A DNA stretch of 64,000 bases from Podospora pseudoanserina (taxonomy: Eukaryota; Ascomycota; Sordariomycetes; Sordariales; Podosporaceae), in the NCBI RefSeq assembly GCF_035222485.1, contig NC_085925.1, positions 496,001-560,000 of the forward strand, read 5' to 3'. Below, piece after piece: positions 41,936 through 53,692 of the stretch. A program made the translations under genes and the position numbers. Position 1 is the first letter of the stretch, and every line of letters starts with the position of its first letter. The notes under the pieces are model-generated. The model made no database searches. It had not been told where the DNA came from and worked only from the letters and a program-made list of their open reading frames with translations.

Positions 41936-42915
41936 TCATTCCTCTATGGCGCCGCTCTGGTATAGATACGATGTGCGAGTCGCTGTGTGTGTGTTACAAG
42001 ACGGGACCGGGTGTCTGTTTCTGGCGTCTTGTTTATACTGTTTGTTTTTGTTGCTTTGAATGCTGGCTGCGTGGTTTGGTTTTGGATATACCCCAGGGCT
42101 CTCAAAAAGCAAAGGTTTTTTTCTTTCTCTTTCGGTGGAAAGTCTTTTTTTCTTTTTTTTTTCTTTTTAAATATTTGTTTATTTTTGGGTTTGCATGGCA
42201 TGGATTGGTGGCATTTTCTTCGTCGACTACAACGGGAGACTCACACTATAACAAATGGTATGGCGAGCGAGGCGTAAGGTTTATGGGTTTGAAGCTGGGT
42301 AAGGGTGGTGGTAGGGGCGGTGTTGGTTGGTTTAAACGTAGGGTTTTTTATGGTATACAATGGGAGTTGAATCTGGATATGGGAGGAGAGGTTTTGACAG
42401 ATGTAGGAAGGGTATAAGTGTAGAGTATAGAATATCTAGTTAGGTGGTATATTGTCTGGCGGGTTGAAGGGGGGAGAGGGGGTGGTGCAAAGTACAATTC
42501 AAGATCATACCAAAGTGCACCGCGTATGGGAGATTGTGAGCTGAGAATAGTAGCGGCTGGCTTGGAAAGGCCAAACTCAGGGAGGGTCCATGACTGTTGG
42601 TTTAGCGGTCTTTCAATCGTCTCGACCTCGAGTGTCCAGCACCTTACGTTGCCCTTCTCATTGACATGCCAGCCTGCTGAGTACTGGAGGTTAAACCCGA
42701 AATGCCCCACTCCTCTTGGCAGTTGGCCCCAGCTCCCAATTCTGCCATCGACCAATCCTATTCAGGCAGGCGGTCGGCAAGCCCGCACACAGGGCTCGCC
42801 AAATTTTTGACCAAAACCCACAACACCTCGACTCTTTATTTTCTCCTCCGTCAAGATCACGGTGATCAATCAAGCAACCGAATTCCTTGTCCAAGTCGCC
42901 CAACGATCCGTCACA
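41936..42915. other. intergenic, promoter of ribosomal protein L26
   Basis: T-rich stretches (42,110-42,180) follow SFI1. The last 200 bp form the L26 promoter and leader. No gene seen. Confidence 0.6.
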
Positions 42916-43446
42916 ATGGCCAAGGTCTCTACCAGTTAGTGCCATCTTCATAAATTACCCATCAAACGATGCGATATTAACAATTGATTGCAGACGTTTC
43001 GTCCTCCAGACGCAAGTCTCGCAAGGCTCACTTCTCCGCGCCTTCCAGCGTTCGTCGCGACATCATGAGCGCTCCCCTCTCCAAGGAGCTCCGTGAGAAG
43101 TACAACGTATGTTCCTGCGACTTTCGCTGTTCAAAAATGATCGGGTAATTGACAATCTCAACAGGTCCGCTCCATCCCCATCCGCAAGGACGACGAGGTC
43201 ACCATCGTTCGTGGCTCCCAGAAGGATAAGGAGGGCAAGGTCACCTCCGTCTACCGCCTCAAGTACGTCATCCACGTCGAGCGCGTCGTCCGCGAGAAGG
43301 CCACCGGTGCCGCCGTCCCCCTCGGCATCCACCCCTCCAACGTGGTCATCACCAAGCTCAAGCTCGACAAGGACCGTGAGGCCATCCTTGAGCGCATCAA
43401 GGCCGGCCGTGAAGCTTCCAAGCCCAAGGCCGCTGCCACTGCTTAA
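42916..43446 (+). CDS. rpl26: 60S ribosomal protein L26 (uL24)
   Basis: Three exons, 42916-42934, 42994-43106 and 43165-43446, give 137 aa, the usual length. The tiny first exon (six codons plus one base) with an early intron is typical of fungal ribosomal-protein genes. Sequence features: [20 protein letters not shown] at the start, [20 protein letters not shown], the KOW motif near [19 protein letters not shown], and [19 protein letters not shown] near the end. The protein binds 25S/5.8S rRNA close to the tunnel exit. Strong C-ending codon bias fits high expression. The closely following AATAAA at 43480-43485 is a likely poly(A) signal. Confidence 0.97.
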
Positions 43447-43479
43447 GCGGTGACAACATGAGACCTTGAATGCAAAAAA

Positions 43480-43485
43480 AATAAA
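43480..43485 (+). terminator. AATAAA poly(A) signal of rpl26
   Basis: AATAAA lies 34 nt after the rpl26 stop codon within an A-rich stretch. Placement is right for 3' end formation of a short ribosomal-protein transcript. Confidence 0.55.
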
Positions 43486-44853
43486 CGACAAAAATTTTCT
43501 CGGTTCGGCTGGTCGAGATTCGATACCCCCTTTCTCTCAACAATCTCGGTCGGTACTCTGGCGTCAAATCGGTTGCTTGTGAAATTACGGATATCTTGGG
43601 ACAGGGAAAATCACAGGGACGGATCTAGAAGACACCATCACCTCAACAGGGTTATGAGGGAGGGAGAGACAGAATCAACGAATCGAGACAATTTTTTGTT
43701 CTCAATGGCCAATTTTCACTGTTTTCAAGTGATTATTGTTCCATGGGAGGTTTATCCCGAAGCCACATCTCTTGTCTCTTTGCATTTTTTTTGCCTTTTG
43801 ATTGGAAAGGCTTGTTGTATACTGCCTCGATTTCGTTGGTACTAACTTTTTAGGAGTCGTAAGCAAGACTGATGATCATGTTGGATCGGAATGTCTCGAT
43901 GACGGTGAGTGTGTGTAGAGTAAAAATATGATGAGATGTGATGATGACCGCCATATTATCTCCTCGTTAGCACGGTATTTTCTCACGGCTTTCGAGGTAA
44001 ACAATTGGCGAAGAACAAATCGGCACTTGACCTCTCGAAAGGGCCATGGTGCTCTCGCCTGCAGACTTCCTCGGAGAGATTATATCGATGAGAGAGGGGG
44101 TTTGATGGTGAGGGACATTTTATTGCTAAGGTAGAAGAAGAATTGAAAGAGTTGTTGCAAGTTTTGCTAGTTGATCTTGTGATGGCCTTGATGGTTGATG
44201 TCGACCTTGTTTCGTGAGCTGATTGGGTGGTTGGCTGGGTGGGTGGTTGTGTTCTTTTCTGGAGGCAAGGCGGTGTAGTAGCATGTGGTGATGTCGCTAG
44301 ACATCACCTGAAGTCGATGAACGGCACTCCAACAGGCAGACTACTTTACGCGTAAAAGCTTGTAGAGATGGATCATGTTCTCTGTTTGAGCCACCTTAAT
44401 GATGTTCTTCCGTCCGTCTCTTGAAGCACACGCCGTGTAACATAGAGCCCGGGTAGTCTGGAGGTATGGTCAACACCGAAAACATGGTATATATCTCACT
44501 TTAGTGCAAAAAAAAAAAAAAAAAAAAGCCATGAACAATCTCTAACATCTAAACGGCCTTTGCTTGTTTATACTTCTCAAATGATATAATCTCGAATTAA
44601 AGAGAGAGACAACCAACTTCCATACAACATCAATCATACTTTCAACCCAGTAACAGGTAGTACTCCATTTACAAAAAGACAAACCAAAAAAAAGGGTATC
44701 CTCAACATTTAAACAAACAAATAAAGAAACAAAGAGAAACATCCCAAATTTCCCATCCCAATCTTCACCCTAGGTCATTCCACATAAACCGCCCCGCCCA
44801 AATCTCCCTCCAAAAGCACCAGGCTCTTGTTTCCCCCCCCCCCCTTCCCCCGC
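43486..44853. other. convergent intergenic region with A20 tract
   Basis: Lies between the 3' ends of rpl26 (+) and the BTB gene (-). Contains 20 consecutive A residues at 44508-44527 and a C run near 44,836-44,845. Short frames only. Confidence 0.6.
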
Positions 44854-46674
44854 CTAATCATACCTCACCATTCCCCCCACTCCCACCCAAGGCAGATCCC
44901 TCTCCCCAACACGCGTACAAGTCAAATAACTCACCTGCCCACCCCCCTGCAACTCGAGCTCAAGCCCGCTCCCCATCAACGGCCTCACCACCTCCCTCGC
45001 CATAGCCTTCAGCTCATCAATCCGCTTCTCAAACCTTCTCAAATTATCTCTCGAGTACAGGTCAGGCGTCAGCTTCAGAAACCTCTTGCACTCGTCATGC
45101 GTCAGGTACCCTTTTTCGTTTTGGGTCGATCCTAGTATTCTATACGTCCTCCCCAAGGTAGCCAACGGGGGTACAGACGGAGGGGGAGGGTGAAAGTGGA
45201 CGTTCCTCTGGGCAGAATTGCTGTTGCCGTTCGAGCTCGCAGGGACAAGAGCGCCCGCCGCCGAGGACGACGACGAAGAAGAGTTATTCCTATGGCGGCC
45301 GCTGCTCCCCGAATTTCCATTTGTAAGTGCGGTGCGGGAGGACCTTCCCGTCCGTTCTGGTGGTGGCGGGGGAAGAGGCGGCGGAGGGGTGGTGTTATCC
45401 GCCAGCCAGGTGCGAAACAGACTAACCGCCAGCCAGTCGAGATAATTCGTCCCTGGTGAAACCCTCTCCCCCGAAGATCGATTCGTCAGAGTGAGTCGGA
45501 ACAACCTCGCCTCGATTCGGGACACCGTCTCCTCTAGCTCGTCGACCTTGTCTTCTATTATGTCTATTACCGTCTCCGGGAAGGCAGCCCTAATGGAGCG
45601 CTCGCCTGCGGGCCATTGACCGACAACGTGGACCAACGCTTCTTGAAAGATAACTTTTGACCTGGCGAGGTAGCCTAGCCGGAGGTAGGAGATGGGGTAT
45701 TTTGCTATTTGCTTCCAGAGGCGGGATTGGAACTGGAGCATGTGGTGGTCGACCCGCGGGCCGACGACGGCGAGGGCGTCGTATTGGTCGGCAAGGTTGA
45801 GCAATGATTTACATTGGATGTAGGCATCTGCTATGTTGATCGGGTCGAGGGTGGGGGCGTAGTTGTACATGATCCTGAACAGGTTGTCGTAGTCGCGCAG
45901 GAGGTCTTCTTCGGCTGGTGTTGGTGGTGGGAGGGATGGCGCGTGGTTGCCGGATGACGACAGACTGAGGTTGGCGACAGATCGAAAGAAAGAGTGCGAT
46001 GTTGATTTACTGCTGTGATGGCGGCTGGAGGAGTGTGAGGGTGGTGGTCCGCCAAAAAGCGAATTGGTCGTCGGGGGCGGGCCTCGCTCCTCCTTTTGCA
46101 CCAGCATGGGAATATCGTCGCCCCCTGACCCAAAGTCTAATTCATATCTCCATCTCTTCTTCACCGGCGTCAGCGATGCAGACGATGGTTTCCCAACCGC
46201 ACCTCCATCATTGCTCCCCACAATCCCTTGGTCCTCTATCCTTGTCAGCTGCTGCGACGCTCCTGCCGGCTTGACTCCCTCGATTGCGCCAGCAGTGGGA
46301 GGTGCTGGTAGCGACGGCGGAGTATTCTCGGGGACTGTTTGCGCTCGCGACCATTCATTGCTGGTGCTGATCTCGAAAAACCCAGAGCATCGGGTCAGGG
46401 TATGTCGGTGAAGGAGGTATCGATTCTCGTGGCCGGATGCGAGACGCACCAGGATTTCGACATCGCCACTGTGACTGAAGACGGGGAACTCATTCTGCGG
46501 AACGAACGAGGTGCCACCAGCATGAGACCGATTGTAGCGTCTCGAGCGCGACGAGACATGTGAAGCTGCCGCGCGGGGGGCGCCGGTCTCTCTCCTTCGG
46601 TCGCTTGCCTCCACGGCGGATGAGGTCCCCCGCAGTGCCAGGACCGTGGGCCCGTCGCCGTGATGCGACACCAT
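44854..46674 (-). CDS. BTB/POZ-domain protein with an interrupted BTB fold
   Basis: Single-exon model of 606 aa from ATG 46674; the frame is open further upstream but only from TTG. Residues ~70-101 (SGDVEILVRL ... RYLLHRHTLTRCSGFFEI) look like the first half of a BTB domain (a beta-strand pair, then the H-x-L-hR-CSxFF helix). A disordered Ser/Pro/Thr-rich stretch of roughly 140 residues follows. The second half appears at ~258-310 (YDNLFRIMYNYAPTLDPINI, then AYIQCKSLLNLADQYDALAV), with the helices that close a BTB and its BACK-like extension. The rest is helical to ~430, then a Pro/Ser linker and a C-terminal helical part (THDECKRFLKLTPDLYSRDN). BTB proteins of this fungal type usually mediate dimerisation, sometimes with cullin 3. 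The specific role is unknown. Confidence 0.8.
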   Translation of the reverse strand: MVSHHGDGPTVLALRGTSSAVEASDRRRETGAPRAAASHVSSRSRRYNRSHAGGTSFVPQNEFPVFSHSGDVEILVRLASGHENRYLLHRHTLTRCSGFFEISTSNEWSRAQTVPENTPPSLPAPPTAGAIEGVKPAGASQQLTRIEDQGIVGSNDGGAVGKPSSASLTPVKKRWRYELDFGSGGDDIPMLVQKEERGPPPTTNSLFGGPPPSHSSSRHHSSKSTSHSFFRSVANLSLSSSGNHAPSLPPPTPAEEDLLRDYDNLFRIMYNYAPTLDPINIADAYIQCKSLLNLADQYDALAVVGPRVDHHMLQFQSRLWKQIAKYPISYLRLGYLARSKVIFQEALVHVVGQWPAGERSIRAAFPETVIDIIEDKVDELEETVSRIEARLFRLTLTNRSSGERVSPGTNYLDWLAVSLFRTWLADNTTPPPPLPPPPPERTGRSSRTALTNGNSGSSGRHRNNSSSSSSSAAGALVPASSNGNSNSAQRNVHFHPPPPSVPPLATLGRTYRILGSTQNEKGYLTHDECKRFLKLTPDLYSRDNLRRFEKRIDELKAMAREVVRPLMGSGLELELQGGGQVSYLTCTRVGERDLPWVGVGGMVRYD

Positions 46675-48479
46675 GAATGCTGGCGGCGGTGTGCCAAAAT
46701 CCCGGGTGTCTGTTGCTTCCCCCTCTTCCGCTTTGCTTGGTCTGCTGTTATACCTCGTGCGACGATAACAAAATGCTCTCCCGACTAGTATCCTTCTGAT
46801 CTTGCTCCCCTGGCTGCCTCCGTCTAACGATGTCACTGTTATTGGCGTGAGCTCCTCTGACAGCTGGCACCTGGCCGGCAAACTTGGAGAGAGGTTGCAC
46901 TAAGAGGGGTCGAAGCTGCAGGCAAGGCAGAGCGGGCAGTCTTCCAGGTTGTTTGGTGCGCGCGCGCTCAAGGTCAACGCTGCATGACAGCCAAAAAAAA
47001 AAACCGATAGAAAGAGGGGAGAAGGAGGTGAAAAAGCAGGTAATCCTACCCCTTGCTGACGATTGCGTGAGAGGAAAAAAAAAGAGACAGGGGATGTGCC
47101 CAGGTGGTATCTCCCTGGGCTTGTGACTCTGTGGACTCGGCAGGTCGAGGCAGCGGAGTGAGGCAGCGGCAAGGTTGCGAGGCGGTGTTTCTTGCTCTGC
47201 TTTCCCAGCCCACCAGGGCAGACCAGTCCCGCCCCGGTTGTCGACGGCGAACGAAAACTTGAGAGGGAAAACAAGAGCTGCTCTTTCGCAGACCTCCGGG
47301 TTTCGCCACCACCAGGGGAATGGGTGAGTGGACAGCCAGCTCTAGGTCTTCTGCCGACCCCCAAGGCAAGCAAGCGATTGGTGGTGAGGTGACGGTCGAC
47401 CTGACCTAGGTTGGCTGCCCTTGGTCTGTTGTTGCAGAAGGGATTGGTCCAGGATAACCATATGGGAAAAACCATAGAAGAAATAAAAGACAGGAAGGAG
47501 AAGATGAAACAAAGGAAAATCAACAACAGGCTTCTGTTGTTGTTTACCTCACGTCGACACCCAGGTAGGTAGGGACCGGATAGGCAATGTCCGCATAGCT
47601 ATCATGCAGGACGCGCCCTGTCCGCGTTCTATTATTTACTAAGTCCACCGCCGTTCGCAGCACATTGGTATGTTTGTGGCCTTTCTCGGGAGGTTGGACT
47701 CGATTGGATGCCTGCTCCCTGCTTAGTCGAGTTTGTGTCCCCAGATGCCACCATTTCCATATTCCCGTTGCGGTGCATGGTAAAGTTGGCCAGTAGCGTG
47801 AGACCAAACCTGCTGGGCTCACTCACCTGACTCCCGATTCCGGCACCTCGAGTGTTCGGGACGGAGCTGAAGTGGTTTGGTAGGACAAAGATAAGCAGAG
47901 ACGAGGTTGTGTCCAGAATCCACCTCTGTCATCTCGATAGTTTGTCTTTGGTGTTGGCCTTTTCTACCCAAGAATCTGTCTTGTTCGGGGCCGGAGAGCC
48001 ATCAATTGCCATCAGCTGTCGGCCAGATGCCCACATGCTTTAGCAAAAGAAAGGATGGCACCGCACACCAAAAACTCAATCACCACCTGACAAGCTCACT
48101 GACATAACTTCACACAAACCATCTGATCTCATCAAGACATGACTTGAGCGGGCACTGTATGAGCCTGCAGCCTAATTCACGTTCACAAAACTTCAAATCA
48201 GAGTAGTAGTTTGATGGCAATTCGATTGCTTGCTAGTAATACACCTGATTGGTTAAAAACACATGGCTGAAGTGAAAATTGCCTTGAAATCCCCTGTTAC
48301 CTTTTGAACCCCAGAACCCCTTGGAAATATGAGACGAATATGGTCGAAGAAATCGCATCGACGCCTGCCAGATTCAACGCCATGCCGCCCACGCAACACT
48401 TCACCAGAAGCTGCGCTCAAAAGAATCCCATCCCGCCAACGCCAAAGCCAACAGAAGACGGTGAGTCGCAAATATGTGT
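46675..48479. other. 1.8 kb intergenic region
   Basis: Promoter and leader of the BTB gene plus the 3' flank of the next minus-strand gene. A 208-codon minus frame (46,900-47,526) is Ser/Phe/Arg-rich, lacks domain features and reads through likely leader sequence, so it is not called. Confidence 0.5.
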
Positions 48480-49412
48480 TTAGTTCATGTCAATCTCAAT
48501 CGAGGTGACGGGGCTGATGTGTGTCGCAAAAGAGGCGGTGGGCTGCAGAGGCCTGGGTGATTCAGAGGCTTCCATGGTGGCTGGCCCGTCAAAGGTAGGG
48601 GGTGAGGTCTTGAGGTTTTGAAGGGCGCGATCAGTTGTGGTGCTGACAAGACGCCCCTGACGAAGGTTTTCGGCGAATAAAAAGTAACCTTCGGATGCTT
48701 CGACCAAGTATGATTGGAGGCCGCGGCTCTGGAGAAGAATCTTGGCGTTGGTGACAGGGTAATGATTGTCAATGAAGCGAGCCCAGCCTCGAGCAGCAGC
48801 TTGAATATGTTCGTCATCGCTGATCCGACTCCATCCAATGCCAAGATGAAGAGTGAAGTCATCGACGATGGGCTGCCCAAGAGAGTCGGACGAACCCAGC
48901 AGGGGGCTGGAAGCAGCACGGGTAGGGCTGGCCCGTCTGCTAGGCGAACTGTCGTCCCGGCTCACTTCGAGACGCTGAGATTTGTGACTTCTGAGAGAGG
49001 GTCTGGACTGAGACAGTTGCTGCTGAGCAAGGACCGCAGCTTCCATCTTGCGCGCTTCTTCTTTGGCGACCTGTTCCTCTACCCAAGTGCCAGATTGGCT
49101 GCTGGCATCCGCGACGTAGGCAGAACTCTTCTTGATGAGAGTCATGCCAGGGCCGTAGACGTACTCCTCTTCTGAGGTTTTGATGACAGGAGCGTCAACC
49201 ACCTTCTCGGGGGGGTCAAGATTGACAGCAGCCTCGTCCCTGGATCTTTTGCGACCGGCGACTGACGAAGGGCTGCGAGCGAAATAGGCATTGTTGAGAG
49301 ACATGGCTTGGTGTTGTTGGACAAAAGGCTTGCCGAGCGAGCCCTGGTGAACTGCCTGTGGTGACATGGCGAGAACCGGCGATGAACCGTAGACGCGATC
49401 GAAAGACGGCAT
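48480..49412 (-). CDS. hypothetical protein, 310 aa, disordered N-half and helical C-half
   Basis: I do not recognise this family. Single exon from ATG 49412 (MPSFDRVYGSSPVLAMSPQA); the frame upstream opens only from GTG, and a spliced leader is possible. A nuclear-type basic cluster (GRKRSRDEAA) lies near residue 55. A short conserved-looking block, EEEYVYGPGMTLIKKSSAY, falls near 85-105, then a charged Gln/Ala-rich helix (EEQVAKEEARKMEAAVLAQQ) and a Ser/Arg-rich linker. Residues ~195-275 form an ordered segment: DDFTLHLGIGWSRISDDEHI, AARGWARFIDNHYPV, LQSRGLQSYLVEASEGYFLF. The basic cluster and acidic core suggest a nuclear protein, but no function can be given. Confidence 0.72.
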   Translation of the reverse strand: MPSFDRVYGSSPVLAMSPQAVHQGSLGKPFVQQHQAMSLNNAYFARSPSSVAGRKRSRDEAAVNLDPPEKVVDAPVIKTSEEEYVYGPGMTLIKKSSAYVADASSQSGTWVEEQVAKEEARKMEAAVLAQQQLSQSRPSLRSHKSQRLEVSRDDSSPSRRASPTRAASSPLLGSSDSLGQPIVDDFTLHLGIGWSRISDDEHIQAAARGWARFIDNHYPVTNAKILLQSRGLQSYLVEASEGYFLFAENLRQGRLVSTTTDRALQNLKTSPPTFDGPATMEASESPRPLQPTASFATHISPVTSIEIDMN

Positions 49413-50912
49413 CTTGGGAATCTGTTGGATCACTAGAGGATGAGTGTGAGAAATGTAAGAAATGTGATTTTGATGCGAATGAAGTGACACTGGTCAGATC
49501 AAGCACGCCTCAGGTGCAGGTGCTGGTGCTGTGATATTAGGAGTGGCTGTCAGGGGAAAGGTGGTGAAAAGTTTGAGGGAAGTAGGTCAAGGTAACGACG
49601 ATGAGATTGGCCGGGGTGTACAAGACAATTGGCCAGGAGGAGTGGAGGTCAGAATATCCCAACCCAGAAAATAGTAATGGAATTGACCGCAGGTGAGGCG
49701 TTGAGGAGGTTGGAAACGGAGGTGAAGTGGTGGAAAGGGTACGCGGGTAAGAGCCGGCAAGGTGGAAGCCAGGCACGCGACGGCGACGAGAATGTGGGAG
49801 CCGTGTGTAAGTGGGAGACGACGGCGTGGTTGGCGTGGATCAGGAAGGGTCGAGAAGTGGTCAAGTCAAAGATGGGAAGGAAGGAGGGAGGAGGTCACAA
49901 ATATATGTGTGATGGGAAGGTTGGGGTGGAAGAGAGAAAAGAGAAGGAGGAAAGGAAACAGGGCGCAAGGTAAGATCTGGGGGAAAGAAGAAGCAGAAGA
50001 GGGCAGCGTGAGACATGCTTCGACCTGCGAGGCAGACAAAAAGGCATTGGAGCTTGCAGGTGGGTGGATGCGCCGCAAGAGGAAGGGTTTTGTAACATCC
50101 CATTGGCCGGCCCCCAAATAGCGGGTCTGGGCCCACTGAGGCTCTTCTGATTGGGTCAAAATTGTTTGCAGCAAGCGGGCGGCGGCGGAAGATAGCTGGC
50201 CCGAATGTGGTTAGATCGGCTGTTGCCCCCTTGGTCGTTCCGCCCCCGCTGACTGTCCCCGCTCTCGGTGGTCCATGCTGCTTCTCGCCTGGTGAGCCCG
50301 GCAGATTCGGCGCTTTTCTTGTCAGTCCCGCGCACCGCCTGGACCCCCAACTCCTCGTCTAAAGATACACGCCCCAGGTCCTGACTCTGTCCACACTCCA
50401 ATGGCCAAGACACCAATCACTGCTCGTGAAACAGACCCTGATAGCTAGTGCCAACCCTTCCCCATTACACCCACGCCTCTTGTCACGTGCTACCAATGAG
50501 CTCAAGAACCACAATCGTTGTGACCATCCGCCGTCGTCTCGATCCTGTCTGCTTACCCTGCAGTGCCCAGCCACTGGCTGTGTCTGGATGCAGCATCAAT
50601 TTATGCACTTTATGAACGGAAAGTATTGGTCTGTCTCTGAACTATTAGCCGTGGTGAAACAAGCAAAAACGCAGAGGCTGCTGCTCAGTGCTGGCGCAGC
50701 AAGGTCAAAGATCAGAGTGCGAGGTCAAAGCGAGTGTCTCTATGGTAATAATCATACAGCCGATATCAGACATGCTGGGTTGGTCTTGGCTAGAAACATA
50801 AAGCTCAACTAGACAAGTACAAGGACAGCGAGTACGAATAATCCCAAGTTTCCTTCCAACCGCCCTCTCCGCTCACTCCTCCTTTCTGGTTATCACAGGT
50901 AAGAGAAGCATG
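49413..50912. other. 1.5 kb intergenic region
   Basis: Upstream region of the 310-aa gene and 3' flank of the next minus-strand gene. GA/GGAA-rich from 49,800 to 50,000. Frames here begin at GTG or TTG or are low complexity; none is supported. Confidence 0.5.
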
Positions 50913-52159
50913 CTACCTGCTTGGCCCTGGACTGCCATCCATATGCTCCATGCTCCGCCGAATGGCCCGCTCAAACAAACTCACGTCATCAGCATTTTCA
51001 AGACCACCGTACAACCCCATCATGCCCGGCGTCTGTAATCCAGGCGGGCTTGGAATTCTTTCTTCTCGCTCACGTCTTCGTCGGCTGAGCCTTGAAAGCG
51101 AGTCAAATCCTGGAGACGTGCCACGGCGGGTTGGGACTGTGTAAGAGCCCCGCAATCGGCTCTGGTGCTGTGCTTCCGGCAAATTCTGGGGCGTTTGAGG
51201 TTGTGCCGAGGGCGGCAAAGAATCGTCGTAGATCTCAAAAGGCGGAGGAGACAATTGACGGCGTGGCGTCGTGGGTTCACCAGGGACGCTGTCCCGAGGT
51301 CGGATCCGATGGCGAGGAACCGTTGTGCTTGGTCGGCGAGGGGGACTCATTGAAGCACGGGGGTTGTTGTGTCTTCTGTCCGCATCATCCAACTGCGCTA
51401 GGGTCTAGAATAGGTGATCAGCATGGTCGTAAAGTATGATGAGACAAGAGTATGCCATACTCTGACAGCCCTTTGAACAATCGCCAGACGCTCAAAATCA
51501 TGGGTGATGGGGGACGAAGGCCAGACTGTTGGCTCTACCAGCCGTCTATATGTTGCTGGACGGGACGGGTATGCCGGTCCTCGTTCTAGCGTCTGCTCTC
51601 TGTCAACTGGAGGTACACGGTCGGTATGGATACCCGGAGTTGAAGCAGATGATTGGCCGGGTGAACCTGTTGGAAGGGATGGGTAAGTGTCGACTGAGTG
51701 GTACTCTGCCACTTGATTATGTCTAGGAGTCGACAGTACTGGCTGTTGGGACGGAGAAGGCGGCTGCCCATCAAGTTCTAGCGGGTGATCAGCCTTTATA
51801 TTAGGCCTAGGTTGGCCTTCAACTGTTCTGGTGCGGTCCGGCAGTGTGAAGGTGGCCCCTTGATTCTGCTGAGCAAGAACTGAACTGGATGGCTCCGTGT
51901 CTGTGGAACGCCTAGATTCTGGTCTGTTACCGGGGGGCAAGAACCGTATGTTTTGGTCAGTCTGTGGTTGTTTGCCGCGCGCTTTAGCAGAAGAAGCCGG
52001 GGGAACGCTTGGAACAAATTCTGGTATCGCGGATGCATCCCCTGGTTTTGTAAGATAGTTGAGGAACTGGCGGTGGTGTCTCTTCTCTTTCAGACGTTGA
52101 TCAAGCTCCTCGACCTCGACCATGGTCAGTGAAAGAATAGTGGGCTGGAGACGCAGCAT
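50913..52159 (-). CDS. hypothetical Pro/Ser/Arg-rich protein, 396 aa
   Basis: Two exons, 52159-51461 and 51404-50913 (intron 56 nt, GTATGG...TTCTAG), join to 397 codons. The N-terminus (MLRLQPTILSLTMVEVEELD, then RLKEKRHHRQFLNYLTKPGD) is the most ordered part, a likely short helical hairpin. Residues ~50-210 are Pro/Ser/Thr/Gln-rich and disordered. A helix with VEPTVWPSSPITHDFERLAI and VQRAVR spans the intron. The second exon is again rich in Pro, Ser and Arg (SPPRRPSTTVPRHRIRPRDS) and ends with a helix, ADDVSLFERAIRRSMEHMD. No known domain is visible. A second possible start is the Met at residue 13. The intron phase and the shared composition on both sides support one gene. Confidence 0.68.
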
Positions 52160-53692
52160 TGTAGGGCTGATTCGAAGACACTGGATTCCTCGGACGGGTT
52201 TGGGGACAGCATACAGATAAGATCCCGGATTCCTATGAATTTGAGACTGGACTGGGTACTGTTAAGGGCAGCGGAAAAGGTTGGTGGGAGGGAAAGCATG
52301 GCAAGTTTTGGTTCAAGGAAGTCAGAGCTGGCAAGCACTTCACAACGGTAGCTGCTTTGAGATCAGGGGCGATGGGAAGGAGCAGTCCTACAGACATGCA
52401 ATGCTGGAAGTTTGACGGGTACATACATTGGAGGAAAAGGCGTCCAACCCCAGATACAGACATAGATGTTTACATCCGAAAGGTAAAAGAAAAAAACCGC
52501 TTAAGGTATGGCTGTATAGTCTTGCACATGGCAAGAGGTCAACACAACAGCTGCTGAGTTGAAGAGCCCTTTGGTCTCAATCTTGGAGCAAGTGCCCACA
52601 TAGTACCGATATAGCAACCTTGAGATCTTGTGCCTACCTTACCTTGTATGATTTATTCTGAAATTTCTGACGAGAAGCTTTTAGCCTTAGAGCCAACAGT
52701 TTGCTAGCCACGTCGACTGGTGACGAATGCACGGTGGTCTGGTGTAGCGAACATCCAAGCTTCAAAGGCACCAAAATTGTCGAACTATATGGTCACACTA
52801 ACATGAGCTACGAGCGCTACCACTTTGCTCTTGACTAATGCGACTCTCAGACACGTAGAAGCCGTATTTCCTGGCTACGGTATGAAATAACACCGATTTT
52901 CAATGAAATGAATCAAGTTTACGATATGGCTGGAACCTGCAAGGCATCTTCTTAGTGCTCTCAAGATAGGCATCAAAGTATCGCATCTTAGTCAGAGCCA
53001 TAAAAGGGGCGCCTACGCACCGTTAGGTACCTGAACGCCCTTGCCAATTCTTACAAGTGGCCCCGGCTGCTGAGGCCGAGTCCACTGGGCCAGCCATCAA
53101 GGAGCGCCTCATTTTCAGCAGACATCGTCACCGCCCTCGGCCCTGAGAATTGCGCTTCAAGAACTCGCACCGGTACCGACAATCAGCCGGACTTCCCAGA
53201 TCAACGCCGTTTCCCTCATCGGAGCAAATACCCGCCTTGGTGCCCGCTCTCCGGGAACTGCAAGAGTCAACGGCCAGCGCGTTGGATGCCCAAGAATCGG
53301 TAATTTGACGGGCCGGGATCTTGGATTTGGCAGCGGAAGTTAGGTCCATCAGATCACGCCCAGCCAAGCAGCCCAGCCAGCCCAGCAAAGAGGCGCGAGG
53401 CGTCTCCGTCGCTCCATCTCGATACAAACGAGACACGCAGATAATCCACGGCCAAACGGGGACGCGTTGTCGAGATTACAAAATCTAGTTTTTATTCGCC
53501 GCCTTGCGGCACACTTGCGTTACCAGTTGCTGCTTCGAACCCCGACCGCATGCCCGCCGCCGCCAGCACTCCTACGTCGTCGCTCGCTCACCACCACCAC
53601 CAACCCCCACCGCTGCCCGCCCGCTCCTTATTCTCTTCCGTTCCGGTGACGTCGCCTCTGTGTCCATCGGGGACACCATCCCACACACGAAG
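52160..53692. other. divergent promoter region
   Basis: 1.5 kb between the 5' ends of the 396-aa gene (-) and the PDK1 gene (+). No coding or repeat signal is seen. The frame leading into the kinase gene is open for 63 codons before its ATG but starts at TTG. Confidence 0.5.

Noticed and set aside
46900-47526. 208-codon minus-strand frame upstream of the BTB gene
   Set aside because: Low-complexity Ser/Phe/Arg composition with no domain. It probably reads through the BTB leader and promoter.
50426-50812. 128-codon plus-strand frame in the 49.4-50.9 kb gap
   Set aside because: Begins at GTG and has no domain, signal peptide or splice context.
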